A stretch of DNA of 59,909 nucleotides from Oceanobacillus sojae. GTDB lineage: Bacteria > Bacillota > Bacilli > Bacillales > Amphibacillaceae. Numbering within the stretch: the first letter of the stretch is position 1; the number at the start of each line of letters is the position of its first letter. A model generated the notes under the pieces. The model was not told the DNA's origin. It did no database searches and was given only the letters and a program-made list of their open reading frames with translations. The position numbers and the translations under genes are program-made. The stretch is from contig NZ_LT727812.1 of assembly GCF_900162665.1 (NCBI RefSeq), forward strand, positions 515,424-575,332, in the 5' to 3' direction. Shown in pieces: positions 1 through 8,449 of the stretch.

Positions 1-958
1 CTCAACTTTTGCACCTGATAATAAGCATCTATACCTTACCATTCCAGGATGAACATGTGCTTCATTATCCTGGTTACATTTTGTCAATTCATCCTTCTGC
101 GGAAATGGAGATTGTGTATAGCGCCGCTCCGACCAACCACTACGCTTTCCATGGGGACGGCTTCAGCTAACTTGAAAAGAAAACCGCTTTTCAAGTGGAT
201 CTTTAGCTCGCCCTGTTCCCATAGGAGTCTTCGTGGTTGGTCTGCGCTCAGTTAGGCTTCTACAGCGAATGGATGAAATCATTGCTTTTGCTTGATAGAA
301 AGATCATTATAGCATTTCAAATGGTTGAATTGGCAAATTAAATGATGATACGGCATGAATAGTAAATATCAGGAATAGCTTTCATGAACAGAAAGTAATC
401 GTGATGGGACATTTTTATGTTCACCATGAAAAAGATTTTCTTTACTGGTCTGATTTCTATTGGCCGAGTTGTATTAAACAGTATAGAACATCCTTCTAGC
501 GGAGGCGGATCGTTTTGACTCCTGTGAGGAAAGCGGAAAGCGTCGTTTAAAAACGTAACAACTGGACCGAAGCAACTGAGATAAAGGAATCACCGTGAGT
601 TTACGAACGGATGATGACTTTCACCCGCGGGGCATAAGTGCGACTTTAGCTCTGTCTGCGCCTGACGGCTTGCCAATCGCTAAGTCTTCTTTATCGTAGG
701 GCGCTTTCGGGAAGTTGTCTAGTTTTTGACGCTTGTAGCTGGACAGGGATTAGCATCATCTGAAGATCCACTTTTGCCAAGTGCTCTTCTTGGCAAAAGT
801 TAGCTGAAGAGCATGCCCCTAGGAAAGCAAAACGGTCCGCCGCAGCGGTGGCCTTACACGTTACCTGCTTTCCAGATAGAGTTTATGCTTTGTCAATAGA
901 TAGTATCTGTCTCTATGATAAGTAAGTTATTTTTTAAGTACGAAAGTTGAGTTAATAA
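1..958 (+). repeat. MITE-like structured repeat, copy A
   Basis: Non-coding element that begins at or before base 1 and ends at the outward TIR near 939-958. The ends are inverted: CTCAACTTTTGCAC at the left and GTACGAAAGTTGAG at the right. Inside are two fold-back modules. The first (about 131-242) has arms GACCAACCAC and GTGGTTGGTC around a perfect inner hairpin, CTTGAAAAG/CTTTTCAAG (171-195). The second (about 498-850) has arms near GGCGGATCGTTTTG and CAAAACGGTCCGCC around the hairpin CTTTTGCCAAG/CTTGGCAAAAG (771-799). A second copy lies at 58621-59385 in the same orientation. No credible open reading frame or transposase is present. It may be a non-autonomous transposon; the family is not identified. 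Confidence 0.85.
890..919 (+). promoter_or_regulatory. Outward sigma-A promoter in repeat copy A
   Basis: TTGTCA (890-895) and TATGAT (914-919) are separated by 18 bp and point into the ABC exporter pair starting at 979. The site lies inside the right end of the repeat, so the element may supply the promoter. This is inferred from consensus match only. Confidence 0.5.
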
Positions 959-978
959 CAAAAAATGGAGGCTACTCA

Positions 979-1704
979 ATGATAGAAATATCTCAAATTA
1001 ATAAAAGCTTTGATGGAAAAAATCAAATTATTGAAGATTTAACATTAACCATTCCTGATGGAAAGATTGTCGGCTTCCTCGGACCAAATGGAGCAGGTAA
1101 ATCTACTACGATTAATATGATGACCGGAATTTTACCAATTGATAAGGGGAGGATTTCTCTAAATGGTATCGATATCGAAAAAGAGCCTTTAAAGGCGAAA
1201 CAGATTTTCGGATTTGTCCCTGACCGCTCAGATATCTTTCTGAGGTTAAAAGGATTAGAATATCTTAATTTTATTGCAGATATTTATCAGGTTCCTGAAG
1301 AAGTCCGTCAGGAGAAAATCAAATACTTTACAAAACAATTTGCAATTGATCATGCGCTCGGAAATTACATTCAGAGTTATTCACATGGAATGAGGCAAAA
1401 AATAACTGTTACCTCTGTCCTTCTGCATGATCCTGATATTTGGATTTTAGATGAACCATTAACCGGTCTGGACCCGAAATCCTCGCATGCTTTAAAACAA
1501 ATGATGCGGGAGCATGCTGACAAAGGCAATACCGTTTTTTTCTCCAGTCACGGTCTGGAGGTCGTTGAGCAGATTTGTGATGAAGTAGCTATTATTAATC
1601 ACGGAAAGCTGTTATTTTATGGAACGATTGAAGAGCTGCAGGCAAAATATCAAACGGATCAGTCCCTTGAAAATGTATTTTTGGAGTTGACAAATGATGC
1701 GTAA
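979..1704 (+). CDS. ABC transporter ATP-binding protein
   Basis: ATPase subunit of an ABC-2 type exporter, 241 aa. Walker A GPNGAGKS is at residues 35-42, an atypical signature YSHGMRQ (SHG in place of SGG) at 134-140, and Walker B WILDEP at 155-160, followed by an H-switch in SSHGLEV. The start follows AATGGAGG with good spacing. It overlaps the downstream permease gene by 11 bp, so the two are translationally coupled and form one transporter. The pair resembles B. subtilis YthP/YthQ in organisation, but I cannot confirm the orthology. The substrate is unknown. The coding region begins only about 20 bp beyond the repeat element, so its promoter probably lies within the repeat. Confidence 0.9.
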   Translation: MIEISQINKSFDGKNQIIEDLTLTIPDGKIVGFLGPNGAGKSTTINMMTGILPIDKGRISLNGIDIEKEPLKAKQIFGFVPDRSDIFLRLKGLEYLNFIADIYQVPEEVRQEKIKYFTKQFAIDHALGNYIQSYSHGMRQKITVTSVLLHDPDIWILDEPLTGLDPKSSHALKQMMREHADKGNTVFFSSHGLEVVEQICDEVAIINHGKLLFYGTIEELQAKYQTDQSLENVFLELTNDA

Positions 1705-3337
1705 TACATGGACAGTAACTAAAATTATGTTAAAAATGCAATATTCGTCTGCCGGCAAACAAGGTAATACATGGATTTATGGTGTACTTACAGTTATTCT
1801 GATTCCATTTTTCCTTATCATCATGATGCAGGTCTTCCGTGGAATCATTGAAAATGCTTATCTCATGCTGGCAGAGGTGAACCAGGAAAGTATACTGCTC
1901 GGCATCGTATTACTCTTTATTACTGCTATATTGTTCTTCTTTTCTTTTATTACCATTTTATCGGCATTTTATTTTTCAGATGATATTACTGCTTACATTC
2001 CATTGCCTTTACATCCTTATCAATTATTAATTGGTAAAGCAGCAAACCCATTAATCTATAATTACTTAATATCAGCAGTTATTTTTATTCCATTTCTATT
2101 TATTTACGGAAGCATCAGCAATGCACCTATTTTATTTTATGTCTATGGTTTTATTTTGTTTATTTTTTTTCCAATTATTCCGTTTACTATTGTAGCAATT
2201 ATACTTATGTTCCTTATGCGTTATGTGAATATCGCAAAAAATAAGGATCGTTCCAAAATCTTTATGGGAGTCGGTTCCCTGCTATTTGTGATTCTGGTTA
2301 ATGTACTTGTCCGTTTAAATTTGGATGATGCGGCATTAATGAACGCCTTTACTGCCTATATGCAGGAGCAGGAAGGTATATTAAAGATGATTACAATGAT
2401 TTTTCCACCTGCCTATTTTGGTGCACTCAGTCTTCATTTTGCTGACAGCTGGCAAGCTTTGCCGGCTCTTGTGGCCCTCCTGGCTATTTTTACAATCACT
2501 GCATTGTTATTTATCTTGGCAGGGCAGCGCTTTTATCTGAAGGGCGTAAGAGGAATGAGCTCAGGAAGCAAAGGAAATTTATCTGAGAGAGCCTCTCATA
2601 AATTAACGAAACAGCATTCCATTTTAAAAGCCTATATACGGAAAGAAATAAAAATGATCATTCGTACGCCGGCTTTTTTAATGCAGTGTGTTGTTCAGCC
2701 ATTATTCTTTCCCGTATTTATAACTGTTATTTTATTTTTAGACCTGGGAGAAGGGCTGTCATCACTGGGCTCTGTTACACCGGAAAAAAATCTTTTTCTC
2801 ATCTTATTTATGATTTCGATTGTTATGTTAAGTATAAATGCCACAGCATTCACCGCTATTTCCAGAGACGGGGCAGGCCGAAAATTAAATTTATTCCTGC
2901 CAATACCGTTTCATCGTTTGATTTTTGCGAAACTGCTGGTTGCTTACCTTATTCCGCTCTTACCATTTATACTTATTACCTTTATAGGAATATATGTAAA
3001 TATCCCGATTCATATATTAATCGGCTGGATAGGTATTTCCTTATTATACAACTGGCTGGCAGTAATGATTAATTTTCTTATCGATGTGTTTAGTCCAAAG
3101 CTTCACTGGACAGATGAACAGGAATTATTTAAAGGAAGATTTACACCATTATTTATTTCTCTTGTGCAGACAGCTTTTTTTGGGATTATAACCCTTGTAC
3201 TTTGGAATACAAATATGGAGAATGTTTATCTGATTATGCTTATATTAGTAATTGCCGTAGCAGGTTTAACAGATATCGCAAAAACATATTTAAAGAAAAA
3301 AGTAACCTTAGAAACATTGCAGAATCTGGATAGTTAA
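1694..3337 (+). CDS. ABC transporter permease, large ABC-2 type
   Basis: Integral membrane partner of the preceding ATPase, 547 aa. There are about 12 hydrophobic segments in two groups (roughly residues 30-280 and 325-535), split by a polar stretch near 280-315 that is rich in Ser, Gly and Lys. This is longer than the usual 250-400 aa ABC-2 permease and is consistent with a fused or duplicated permease paired with one ATPase. The start overlaps the end of the ATPase gene, and an intrinsic terminator follows within 10 bp. Substrate unknown. Confidence 0.85.
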   Translation: MMRNTWTVTKIMLKMQYSSAGKQGNTWIYGVLTVILIPFFLIIMMQVFRGIIENAYLMLAEVNQESILLGIVLLFITAILFFFSFITILSAFYFSDDITAYIPLPLHPYQLLIGKAANPLIYNYLISAVIFIPFLFIYGSISNAPILFYVYGFILFIFFPIIPFTIVAIILMFLMRYVNIAKNKDRSKIFMGVGSLLFVILVNVLVRLNLDDAALMNAFTAYMQEQEGILKMITMIFPPAYFGALSLHFADSWQALPALVALLAIFTITALLFILAGQRFYLKGVRGMSSGSKGNLSERASHKLTKQHSILKAYIRKEIKMIIRTPAFLMQCVVQPLFFPVFITVILFLDLGEGLSSLGSVTPEKNLFLILFMISIVMLSINATAFTAISRDGAGRKLNLFLPIPFHRLIFAKLLVAYLIPLLPFILITFIGIYVNIPIHILIGWIGISLLYNWLAVMINFLIDVFSPKLHWTDEQELFKGRFTPLFISLVQTAFFGIITLVLWNTNMENVYLIMLILVIAVAGLTDIAKTYLKKKVTLETLQNLDS

Positions 3338-3343
3338 AGTTGG

Positions 3344-3386
3344 AAAAAAGACTTACCGGAGAAATAAAGTCCGGTAAGTCTTTTTT
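3344..3386 (+). terminator. Terminator of the ABC exporter pair
   Basis: 16-bp stem AAAAAAGACTTACCGG/CCGGTAAGTCTTTTTT with a T-run. It reads both ways and also closes the convergent small gene at 3392-3538. Confidence 0.9.
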
Positions 3387-3391
3387 GATAA

Positions 3392-3538
3392 TTAACAGTA
3401 GTAACCGCCAGTGTAACACTGGTTGCCGCCTGAATACGCGGTTCCAATAATAATCAACAAGATAAATAACACAACTAATAACGCAAAGCCAGCTGAGCCG
3501 AAGCTTTGGCGTTCTTCACAACATTCTTCTCTACCCAT
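3392..3538 (-). CDS. YjcZ-type small sporulation membrane peptide
   Basis: 48-aa peptide read from ATG at 3538 to TAA at 3392, preceded by a strong AGAGGAGG site. The N-terminus is charged and Cys-containing (MGREECCEERQSFGS). A single membrane segment, GFALLVVLFILLIIIG, is followed by a Gly/Tyr/Cys tail (CYTGGYYC). The GFALLVVLFILLIIIG pattern is the hallmark of the YjcZ/SscA-type family of small sporulation proteins. The exact role here is unknown. It is convergent with the ABC pair and shares its terminator. Confidence 0.85.
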   Translation of the reverse strand: MGREECCEERQSFGSAGFALLVVLFILLIIIGTAYSGGNQCYTGGYYC

Positions 3539-3614
3539 GTGTTTAACCTCCTCTATCTGAACTACTTTAACTTATGCAGCTTCATCCAAATTGGGAAGGC
3601 GAATGACCATTTTT

Positions 3615-4373
3615 TTAAATATACTCCCGGACATCATAAATTTTTCCGTTTTCTAAATGTTCATCCATTAAGATATCAATCAATACACCACCGACGATAT
3701 CAGCATTCTTTAATTGATTATTATCTTTTAAGGCACGAAAGCTTTCTACATCTTTAAATGCACCTTCTGAGCTCGAGCGGATTGTCTTTTGCATTCCTGT
3801 ATCCATCACCCCCGGGCTAAATGCAATGATAGCATGCTCTGTCCCTTGTTCCGCCTGTTCTATAGCAACTGTTTGTGTATACATATTCATACTGGCTTTT
3901 GTAGAGCAATATACACTCCATCCATACTTGGGTTTTAGAGCCGCACCCGAAGTCACAATTGCTGTAATAAGCTGTACGTTATTTTCTGATGCTTTTTTTA
4001 AGAAATGATTTGTTAAAATCATTGGTGCAACCGTGTTCACATGAACCTGTTTCATTAAGTCATCCATTTCAATATTTTCAGCACGGTCTATCGGATCAAC
4101 TAAGCCTGCATTATTAATTAAGTATACTTTGGACACGCTGTTATCTTTAAATAATGTTTCATCCAGGCTTTCCATTGCTGTCTGTATCGAAGCTTTTTCA
4201 GATAAATCACAGGCTACATAACTATAATTCGCACTATTTTCTTTAGCATAGGCATATAAATGGGCATTATCTGTTCTTGAAATCCCCACTACATTTATTC
4301 CGGATTCTAAAAAAAGCTTTGCAAGTCCTGCTCCTAACCCCTTCGAAGCTCCAGTAATAATTGCTGTCTCCAT
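3615..4373 (-). CDS. yueD: Short-chain dehydrogenase, benzil reductase-like
   Basis: 252-aa NAD(P)-dependent SDR. It has the cofactor loop TGASKGLG (7-14), NNAG (87-90), Ser142 and the YCSTK catalytic motif (Tyr155, Lys159). The C-terminal pattern FSPGVMDTGMQ, then IRSSS and ENGKIYD, matches what I recall of B. subtilis YueD, which reduces benzil to (S)-benzoin. The physiological substrate is not known. It stands as a single gene on the minus strand with RBS AGAGGGG. About 110 bp separates it from the downstream end of the next gene. Confidence 0.85.
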   Translation of the reverse strand: METAIITGASKGLGAGLAKLFLESGINVVGISRTDNAHLYAYAKENSANYSYVACDLSEKASIQTAMESLDETLFKDNSVSKVYLINNAGLVDPIDRAENIEMDDLMKQVHVNTVAPMILTNHFLKKASENNVQLITAIVTSGAALKPKYGWSVYCSTKASMNMYTQTVAIEQAEQGTEHAIIAFSPGVMDTGMQKTIRSSSEGAFKDVESFRALKDNNQLKNADIVGGVLIDILMDEHLENGKIYDVREYI

Positions 4374-4484
4374 ACACTCTGCCCCTCTCTATTCTAATTA
4401 TTATTTATTCCCCTTTGTAAAAAGACCAGCCTCAACCAGGTCTAACCGATCGAAAGCTGATCTTTTGTCAATACTTACAATATA

Positions 4485-5846
4485 TTACAGTTCACTCCAA
4501 TAATAAGCTAATGTTTCCATTCCTTTTTCAAAGCTGTCGACTGGAAAGCTTTCATTTGGCGAATGAAGCCGGTCTTCCGGCGTACCAAACCCTAAAAGAA
4601 CGATTGGATATTGATAAGCCGCTTCCAGCCATTCCACTACAGGAATGGAGCCTCCCATTCTCAGGAAAACTGTTTCTTTTCCGAATGCTTTGGTATAGCT
4701 TTTGGCTGCTTTTTTAATTAAAGGATGATCCGGTTCTACTTTATATGCTTTTGCAGAGAGCTTTTCCTTTTCCACATGAACATGGACACCTGATGGAGCA
4801 TTTTTATGAATGTGATCCACTAATTTTTCTTGAATGTCCTGCGGATCCTGTCCAGGCACAAGGCGACATGTAATTTTAGCGGTTGCTGTAGAAGGAATAA
4901 TTGTCTTCGTGCCCTCTCCCTGATATCCGCCAAATAGTCCATTCACCTCTAAGGTTGGTCTTCCCATGGTGTGTTCTTTTGCTGTATACCCTTTTTCAGA
5001 TACTGTTTCCGGGATATTTGTCGCTTTTACAAAGTCTTCTCCCGGTGCTTTTTCCATAAGCTCTCTTTCATCCGGAGTTAAATCCTCCACGTTGTCATAA
5101 AAACCATCTACGGTAATAACTTCCTCCTCATCCTTCATAGATGCCAGTAAATGACTCATTGCCATTAAAGGATTTCGGACAGCTCCGCCATACATACCAG
5201 AGTGAAGATCATGGTCTGGTCCAGTTAACGTAATTTCAACCCCTGTAAATCCTTTTAAACCGTACAAAATAGTCGGCTGATTCTTTTCTGCCATACCAGA
5301 ATCAGAAATAACTGCAAAATCTGCCTGGAATTGATCTTTCTTCTCATGCAGAAGCTCATAAAGATTCTCACTGCCTATTTCTTCTTCCCCTTCAATACAG
5401 ACCTTTACATTCATCGGCAGCTTTCCTTCCGTTTTCAAAAAAGCTTCAAAAACAGCAAGGTGCATAAATGTTTGTCCCTTATCATCACTTGATCCACGGG
5501 CATAGATTCTTCCATCACGCACTTCAGCCTGGAATGGTTCACTATCCCATAAATCAATTGGATCAACAGGCTGAACATCATAGTGACCATAAAGTAAAAC
5601 AGTTGGAGCCTCAGGTCCTGCTGCCGTATATTCAGCGTAAACAAGCGGATGACCTTTTGTTTCCATTTTTTCTACGCTTTCAAATCCCAGCTCATTTAAA
5701 TACCCGGTTAAAAAGTCAGCAGCGCGATGTACATCTTTCTTATGCGCTGGATCAGTACTTACACTTGGAATTGCTAAGAATTCATATAATTTTTTTAATA
5801 AAACTTCCTGATTTTCTTTTAAATAAGCAATTGCTTTTTCACTCAT
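4485..5846 (-). CDS. M20 family zinc dipeptidase
   Basis: 453-aa metallopeptidase of the ArgE/DapE/CNDP (M20) family, predicted to be cytoplasmic and to hydrolyse dipeptides. Visible metal-site motifs are GHYDVQP, SSDDKGQ, EGEEEIGS, SDSG and the late LHSPNE, with a dimerisation domain between them. The ATG at 5846 is chosen because AAGGAGG sits 8-9 nt upstream. A TTG 21 nt earlier is in frame but overlaps that RBS. Monocistronic. Substrate specificity is not readable from the sequence. Confidence 0.9.
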   Translation of the reverse strand: MSEKAIAYLKENQEVLLKKLYEFLAIPSVSTDPAHKKDVHRAADFLTGYLNELGFESVEKMETKGHPLVYAEYTAAGPEAPTVLLYGHYDVQPVDPIDLWDSEPFQAEVRDGRIYARGSSDDKGQTFMHLAVFEAFLKTEGKLPMNVKVCIEGEEEIGSENLYELLHEKKDQFQADFAVISDSGMAEKNQPTILYGLKGFTGVEITLTGPDHDLHSGMYGGAVRNPLMAMSHLLASMKDEEEVITVDGFYDNVEDLTPDERELMEKAPGEDFVKATNIPETVSEKGYTAKEHTMGRPTLEVNGLFGGYQGEGTKTIIPSTATAKITCRLVPGQDPQDIQEKLVDHIHKNAPSGVHVHVEKEKLSAKAYKVEPDHPLIKKAAKSYTKAFGKETVFLRMGGSIPVVEWLEAAYQYPIVLLGFGTPEDRLHSPNESFPVDSFEKGMETLAYYWSEL

Positions 5847-6030
5847 AGCTTTTATTTCCTCCTTCAACGTTATGTAAAATTAAAAAACGGCTTCCTATTC
5901 AAATGTTGCAGTGCTTTGAACCTTTATATATCATACATGAAAAAAACAGCAAAGAAAAGTAAAGAACCGTGCTGCATATACACTGGTACATCATTTTTAT
6001 CCTTTTCACATAGGTCTTCCACCTGAAAAT

Positions 6031-6073
6031 AAAAATCCAATTCCTGTTTTAAAAATGACGGAATTGGATTTTT
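6031..6073. terminator. Bidirectional terminator
   Basis: Stem AAAAATCCAATTCC/GGAATTGGATTTTT. It ends the minus-strand lipoprotein gene at 6116. Confidence 0.85.
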
Positions 6074-6115
6074 ATTCACAATAAATTGTAAAACTATTCA
6101 ATAGATGTTGTTGTA

Positions 6116-6697
6116 TTATTTTGTGTCCGGGAAAACACGGTCAATCATGTTGCCGATTTGATCAAAGAAGCCTTCTACTGGGTTACCATTATCCATATCA
6201 TTGACATATCTGTCCGCTAAGTCCAGAAAATCCGGATTAGTTGTTACATGGACATGGTCAATAGAAGGATCTACAGAACGGACGATATCTGCAATTTTGT
6301 CTTTTACTTCATCAGTAACTTCCATCCCGTTACCATTGTCATTGTCACGTCTGGCTTCATCATTGTCAGTATCTAAATTAGCGCCAACATATGCGTTATT
6401 TTTCGTTGTTAACACATACGCATGATCAATATTATCCATTTCTTCAGTGATTTTGTCAGCTGCTTCTTTAGAGACATTATAATCGGCGTCACGATCATTA
6501 TTACGATCAGAAACTCTTTCTAACGTATGGTCACGCCCCTGATTTCTTGCATCATCACCCATATTATGACCTTGATATCGTGTCGGCTCCACATCTCCCT
6601 CTGTATCATTAGGATTCGTATCACCATTATCCGTATTTTGACAAGCTACTAACGCCATCATAAGAACAGTTAAAACTGCAAATAAACGTAATTTCAT
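6116..6697 (-). CDS. YhcN/YlaJ-type sporulation lipoprotein
   Basis: 193-aa lipoprotein with a signal peptide and lipobox LVAC (Cys19). A low-complexity Asn/Asp-rich linker follows, then a YhcN/YlaJ-type domain with repeats of the pattern DNIDHAYVLTTKNNAYVG and DHVHVTTNPDF. Family members are spore lipoproteins implicated in germination and outgrowth. The second ATG is used as start because GGAGG lies 7 nt before it; the first ATG, 6 nt upstream, abuts the RBS. A sigma-G-like promoter precedes it (6725-6754), which fits forespore expression. Confidence 0.85.
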   Translation of the reverse strand: MKLRLFAVLTVLMMALVACQNTDNGDTNPNDTEGDVEPTRYQGHNMGDDARNQGRDHTLERVSDRNNDRDADYNVSKEAADKITEEMDNIDHAYVLTTKNNAYVGANLDTDNDEARRDNDNGNGMEVTDEVKDKIADIVRSVDPSIDHVHVTTNPDFLDLADRYVNDMDNGNPVEGFFDQIGNMIDRVFPDTK

Positions 6698-6724
6698 TTT
6701 CATTCCTCCTTACCTGTTTGCCTT

Positions 6725-6754
6725 TATTATGGATTGGCCGGTAAGGATTTATGC
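6725..6754 (-). promoter_or_regulatory. Candidate sigma-G promoter of the spore lipoprotein
   Basis: On the minus strand GCATA (6754-6750) and CATAATA (6731-6725) are separated by 18 bp, matching the forespore sigma-G pattern. Consensus match only. Confidence 0.4.
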
Positions 6755-6897
6755 ACATATAAAACGTTAATTTTTGGAAATGAGACCATGAAAGTAGCAG
6801 GGATATTTAAAGAGCAATGGAGAAGATATAAACAAGGCTTTTTACTTTGCCTGTCTATATTAAGATGGTCTTCCTTCTTTATAAAGGAGTGAAAATT

Positions 6898-7143
6898 TTG
6901 ATAGCTGAGATGCCTGACTACGACAAAGCTTTATACTACACTATATGGGGCCAGTGGGATAATTTATTCTTATTAATGTCACGGACAAATGATGATCTGC
7001 TTGCAAAAAAAATTGAGCGATTTCTTTATGATTACCACCATTCCTCCAGTCAAAAGAACGTCGAACAATCTCATGATACACTGCTCTATTATCTGGAGCA
7101 TGCGCTGCAAATCAGCAGTCCATGGATGTATGAACTTGAATAA
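6898..7143 (+). CDS. YhdB-like small protein of unknown function
   Basis: 81-aa acidic soluble protein. The likely start is TTG at 6898, with AAAGGAG 8-9 nt upstream; an in-frame ATG at 6910 has poorer spacing, and an upstream ATG at 6847 lacks an RBS. The N-terminal pattern MPDYDKALYYTIWGQWDNL followed by RTNDDLLAKKIERFL resembles the uncharacterised YhdB family of about 80 aa. No function can be assigned. It has its own terminator and is convergent with rsgI. Confidence 0.75.
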   Translation: MIAEMPDYDKALYYTIWGQWDNLFLLMSRTNDDLLAKKIERFLYDYHHSSSQKNVEQSHDTLLYYLEHALQISSPWMYELE

Positions 7144-7154
7144 TTTACTTGCTG

Positions 7155-7201
7155 AAAAAGCAGATGCCAGTCAAGCATTTTGGGCTTACATCTGCTTTTT
7201 T
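7155..7201. terminator. Bidirectional terminator between the small gene and rsgI
   Basis: Stem AAAAAGCAGATG/CATCTGCTTTTT. Confidence 0.85.
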
Positions 7202-7207
7202 ACAGTC

Positions 7208-8449
7208 TTATCCTGTATAAGTGTCTATTTCAGGCTCTGTGTTTTCCTCCTGAACTGGAGGAAAACCATCCTGTCCTCCATCCATATCCTCTTCGTTTTC
7301 CACAACTCGTGTTCCATTTTGAGAATCATATTGCTCTTGTTCATATCCATTTATATTTTCCTCTGAGTTTTCTGAAAAGGTATTTTCTTCTTTTTTCGCA
7401 AACAGCATATCCTCTTGCTTTTTACGTTCTTTCTTTTCCTCAAACTCCTGCGTTTCCTTGTATTGATTATGTTCTGGATTTACATCCATTTCTGACGGAT
7501 TATCTAACCCTTGTATCATTTTATCATCTGAGATGGATTGATCTTTTTCCGTCTCTTCCTGAGCTTCCTGATGTGTGTCAGTCTGCGGGTCTTTCTCATC
7601 ATCCTTCTCATCGTCGTCTATATCAGATACATCACCTGTATATTTATTGTTTTGCTGCTCTGGCGGCTTGGTTTGTTCCATAGAACGGTCAGCTTCCGAA
7701 TCAGACTCTTTTTCTCCATAGAAAAAATCAATAATAGCACTATCTTCTGAGTCTGTCAGAGCATCATTCACTTGTTCTGTTTCATCATCCTCGCTGTTCA
7801 CCATTTCAAGAGCCATTACTTCATTCATCGACTTATCCTGATCTTGCGCAATTTCCCGGACCTCTTCTGGAATAATCAAGGTTGAAACCTCCCAATCAGG
7901 AAGTGATTCTATGTACGGAGTAATTTCTGTGATGACCTCACCCTCGCTATCCTGATCCTCATAACTAATTCCTACAATCATCGTTTTACGGTCTGCAAAA
8001 CCTTTGTCTTCACTTTCGTCAACGATACTTGCTAAAACAGAGGCAACGGGTTCATTCTGAATACCGTTTACTTCGTCCATCAACTGGCATGCAGATTCAT
8101 TTAACGCATTGACATCTGTAACTAGTAAGTCTTCATTCAATTCCAATTCGACACTGGGGTTTATATCAATGGCAATATAAGCGTGCGTCTCTGTATCGCC
8201 TACTCCTTTTTTATACAGAGGAAAGCCGAAAAGTAACAGCGCCAGAATAAAGATTGCAGATAATCTTACAGTATGATGCGATTTTTCCCAGCATCTTTTC
8301 CATCCAGATTTTTCATATACCGGCTGATAAATAACCTCATCTCCAATTTCGGTTCCCTCTGTTAAAATAATCCCCTTTTCAAAATTGCCATTTTTGGAAA
8401 GTAAAATGGCATATTTGCGATGGATTTCCATCACAATTCCTTTTTTCAT
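7208..8449 (-). CDS. rsgI: RsgI-like anti-sigma factor
   Basis: 413-aa single-pass membrane protein. The N-terminal cytoplasmic RsgI domain (1-55) opens with MKKGIVMEIHRKYAILLSKNG. A membrane helix (61-79) and an extracytoplasmic segment with DINPSVELELN (Asn97-Pro98) follow. This DINPS pattern is the site at which RsgI proteins are reported to self-cleave before regulated intramembrane proteolysis. The C-terminal half (about 215-413) is extremely acidic, Glu/Gln/Asp-rich and probably disordered, with no visible sensor domain. Its ATG overlaps the sigI stop codon (TAATG), so the sigma and anti-sigma factors are translationally coupled. Confidence 0.9.
   Translation of the reverse strand: MKKGIVMEIHRKYAILLSKNGNFEKGIILTEGTEIGDEVIYQPVYEKSGWKRCWEKSHHTVRLSAIFILALLLFGFPLYKKGVGDTETHAYIAIDINPSVELELNEDLLVTDVNALNESACQLMDEVNGIQNEPVASVLASIVDESEDKGFADRKTMIVGISYEDQDSEGEVITEITPYIESLPDWEVSTLIIPEEVREIAQDQDKSMNEVMALEMVNSEDDETEQVNDALTDSEDSAIIDFFYGEKESDSEADRSMEQTKPPEQQNNKYTGDVSDIDDDEKDDEKDPQTDTHQEAQEETEKDQSISDDKMIQGLDNPSEMDVNPEHNQYKETQEFEEKKERKKQEDMLFAKKEENTFSENSEENINGYEQEQYDSQNGTRVVENEEDMDGGQDGFPPVQEENTEPEIDTYTG

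Noticed and set aside
49..255. Open frame of 68 codons in repeat copy A
   Set aside because: It runs through the inverted arms of the repeat, has no RBS and is interrupted in copy B.
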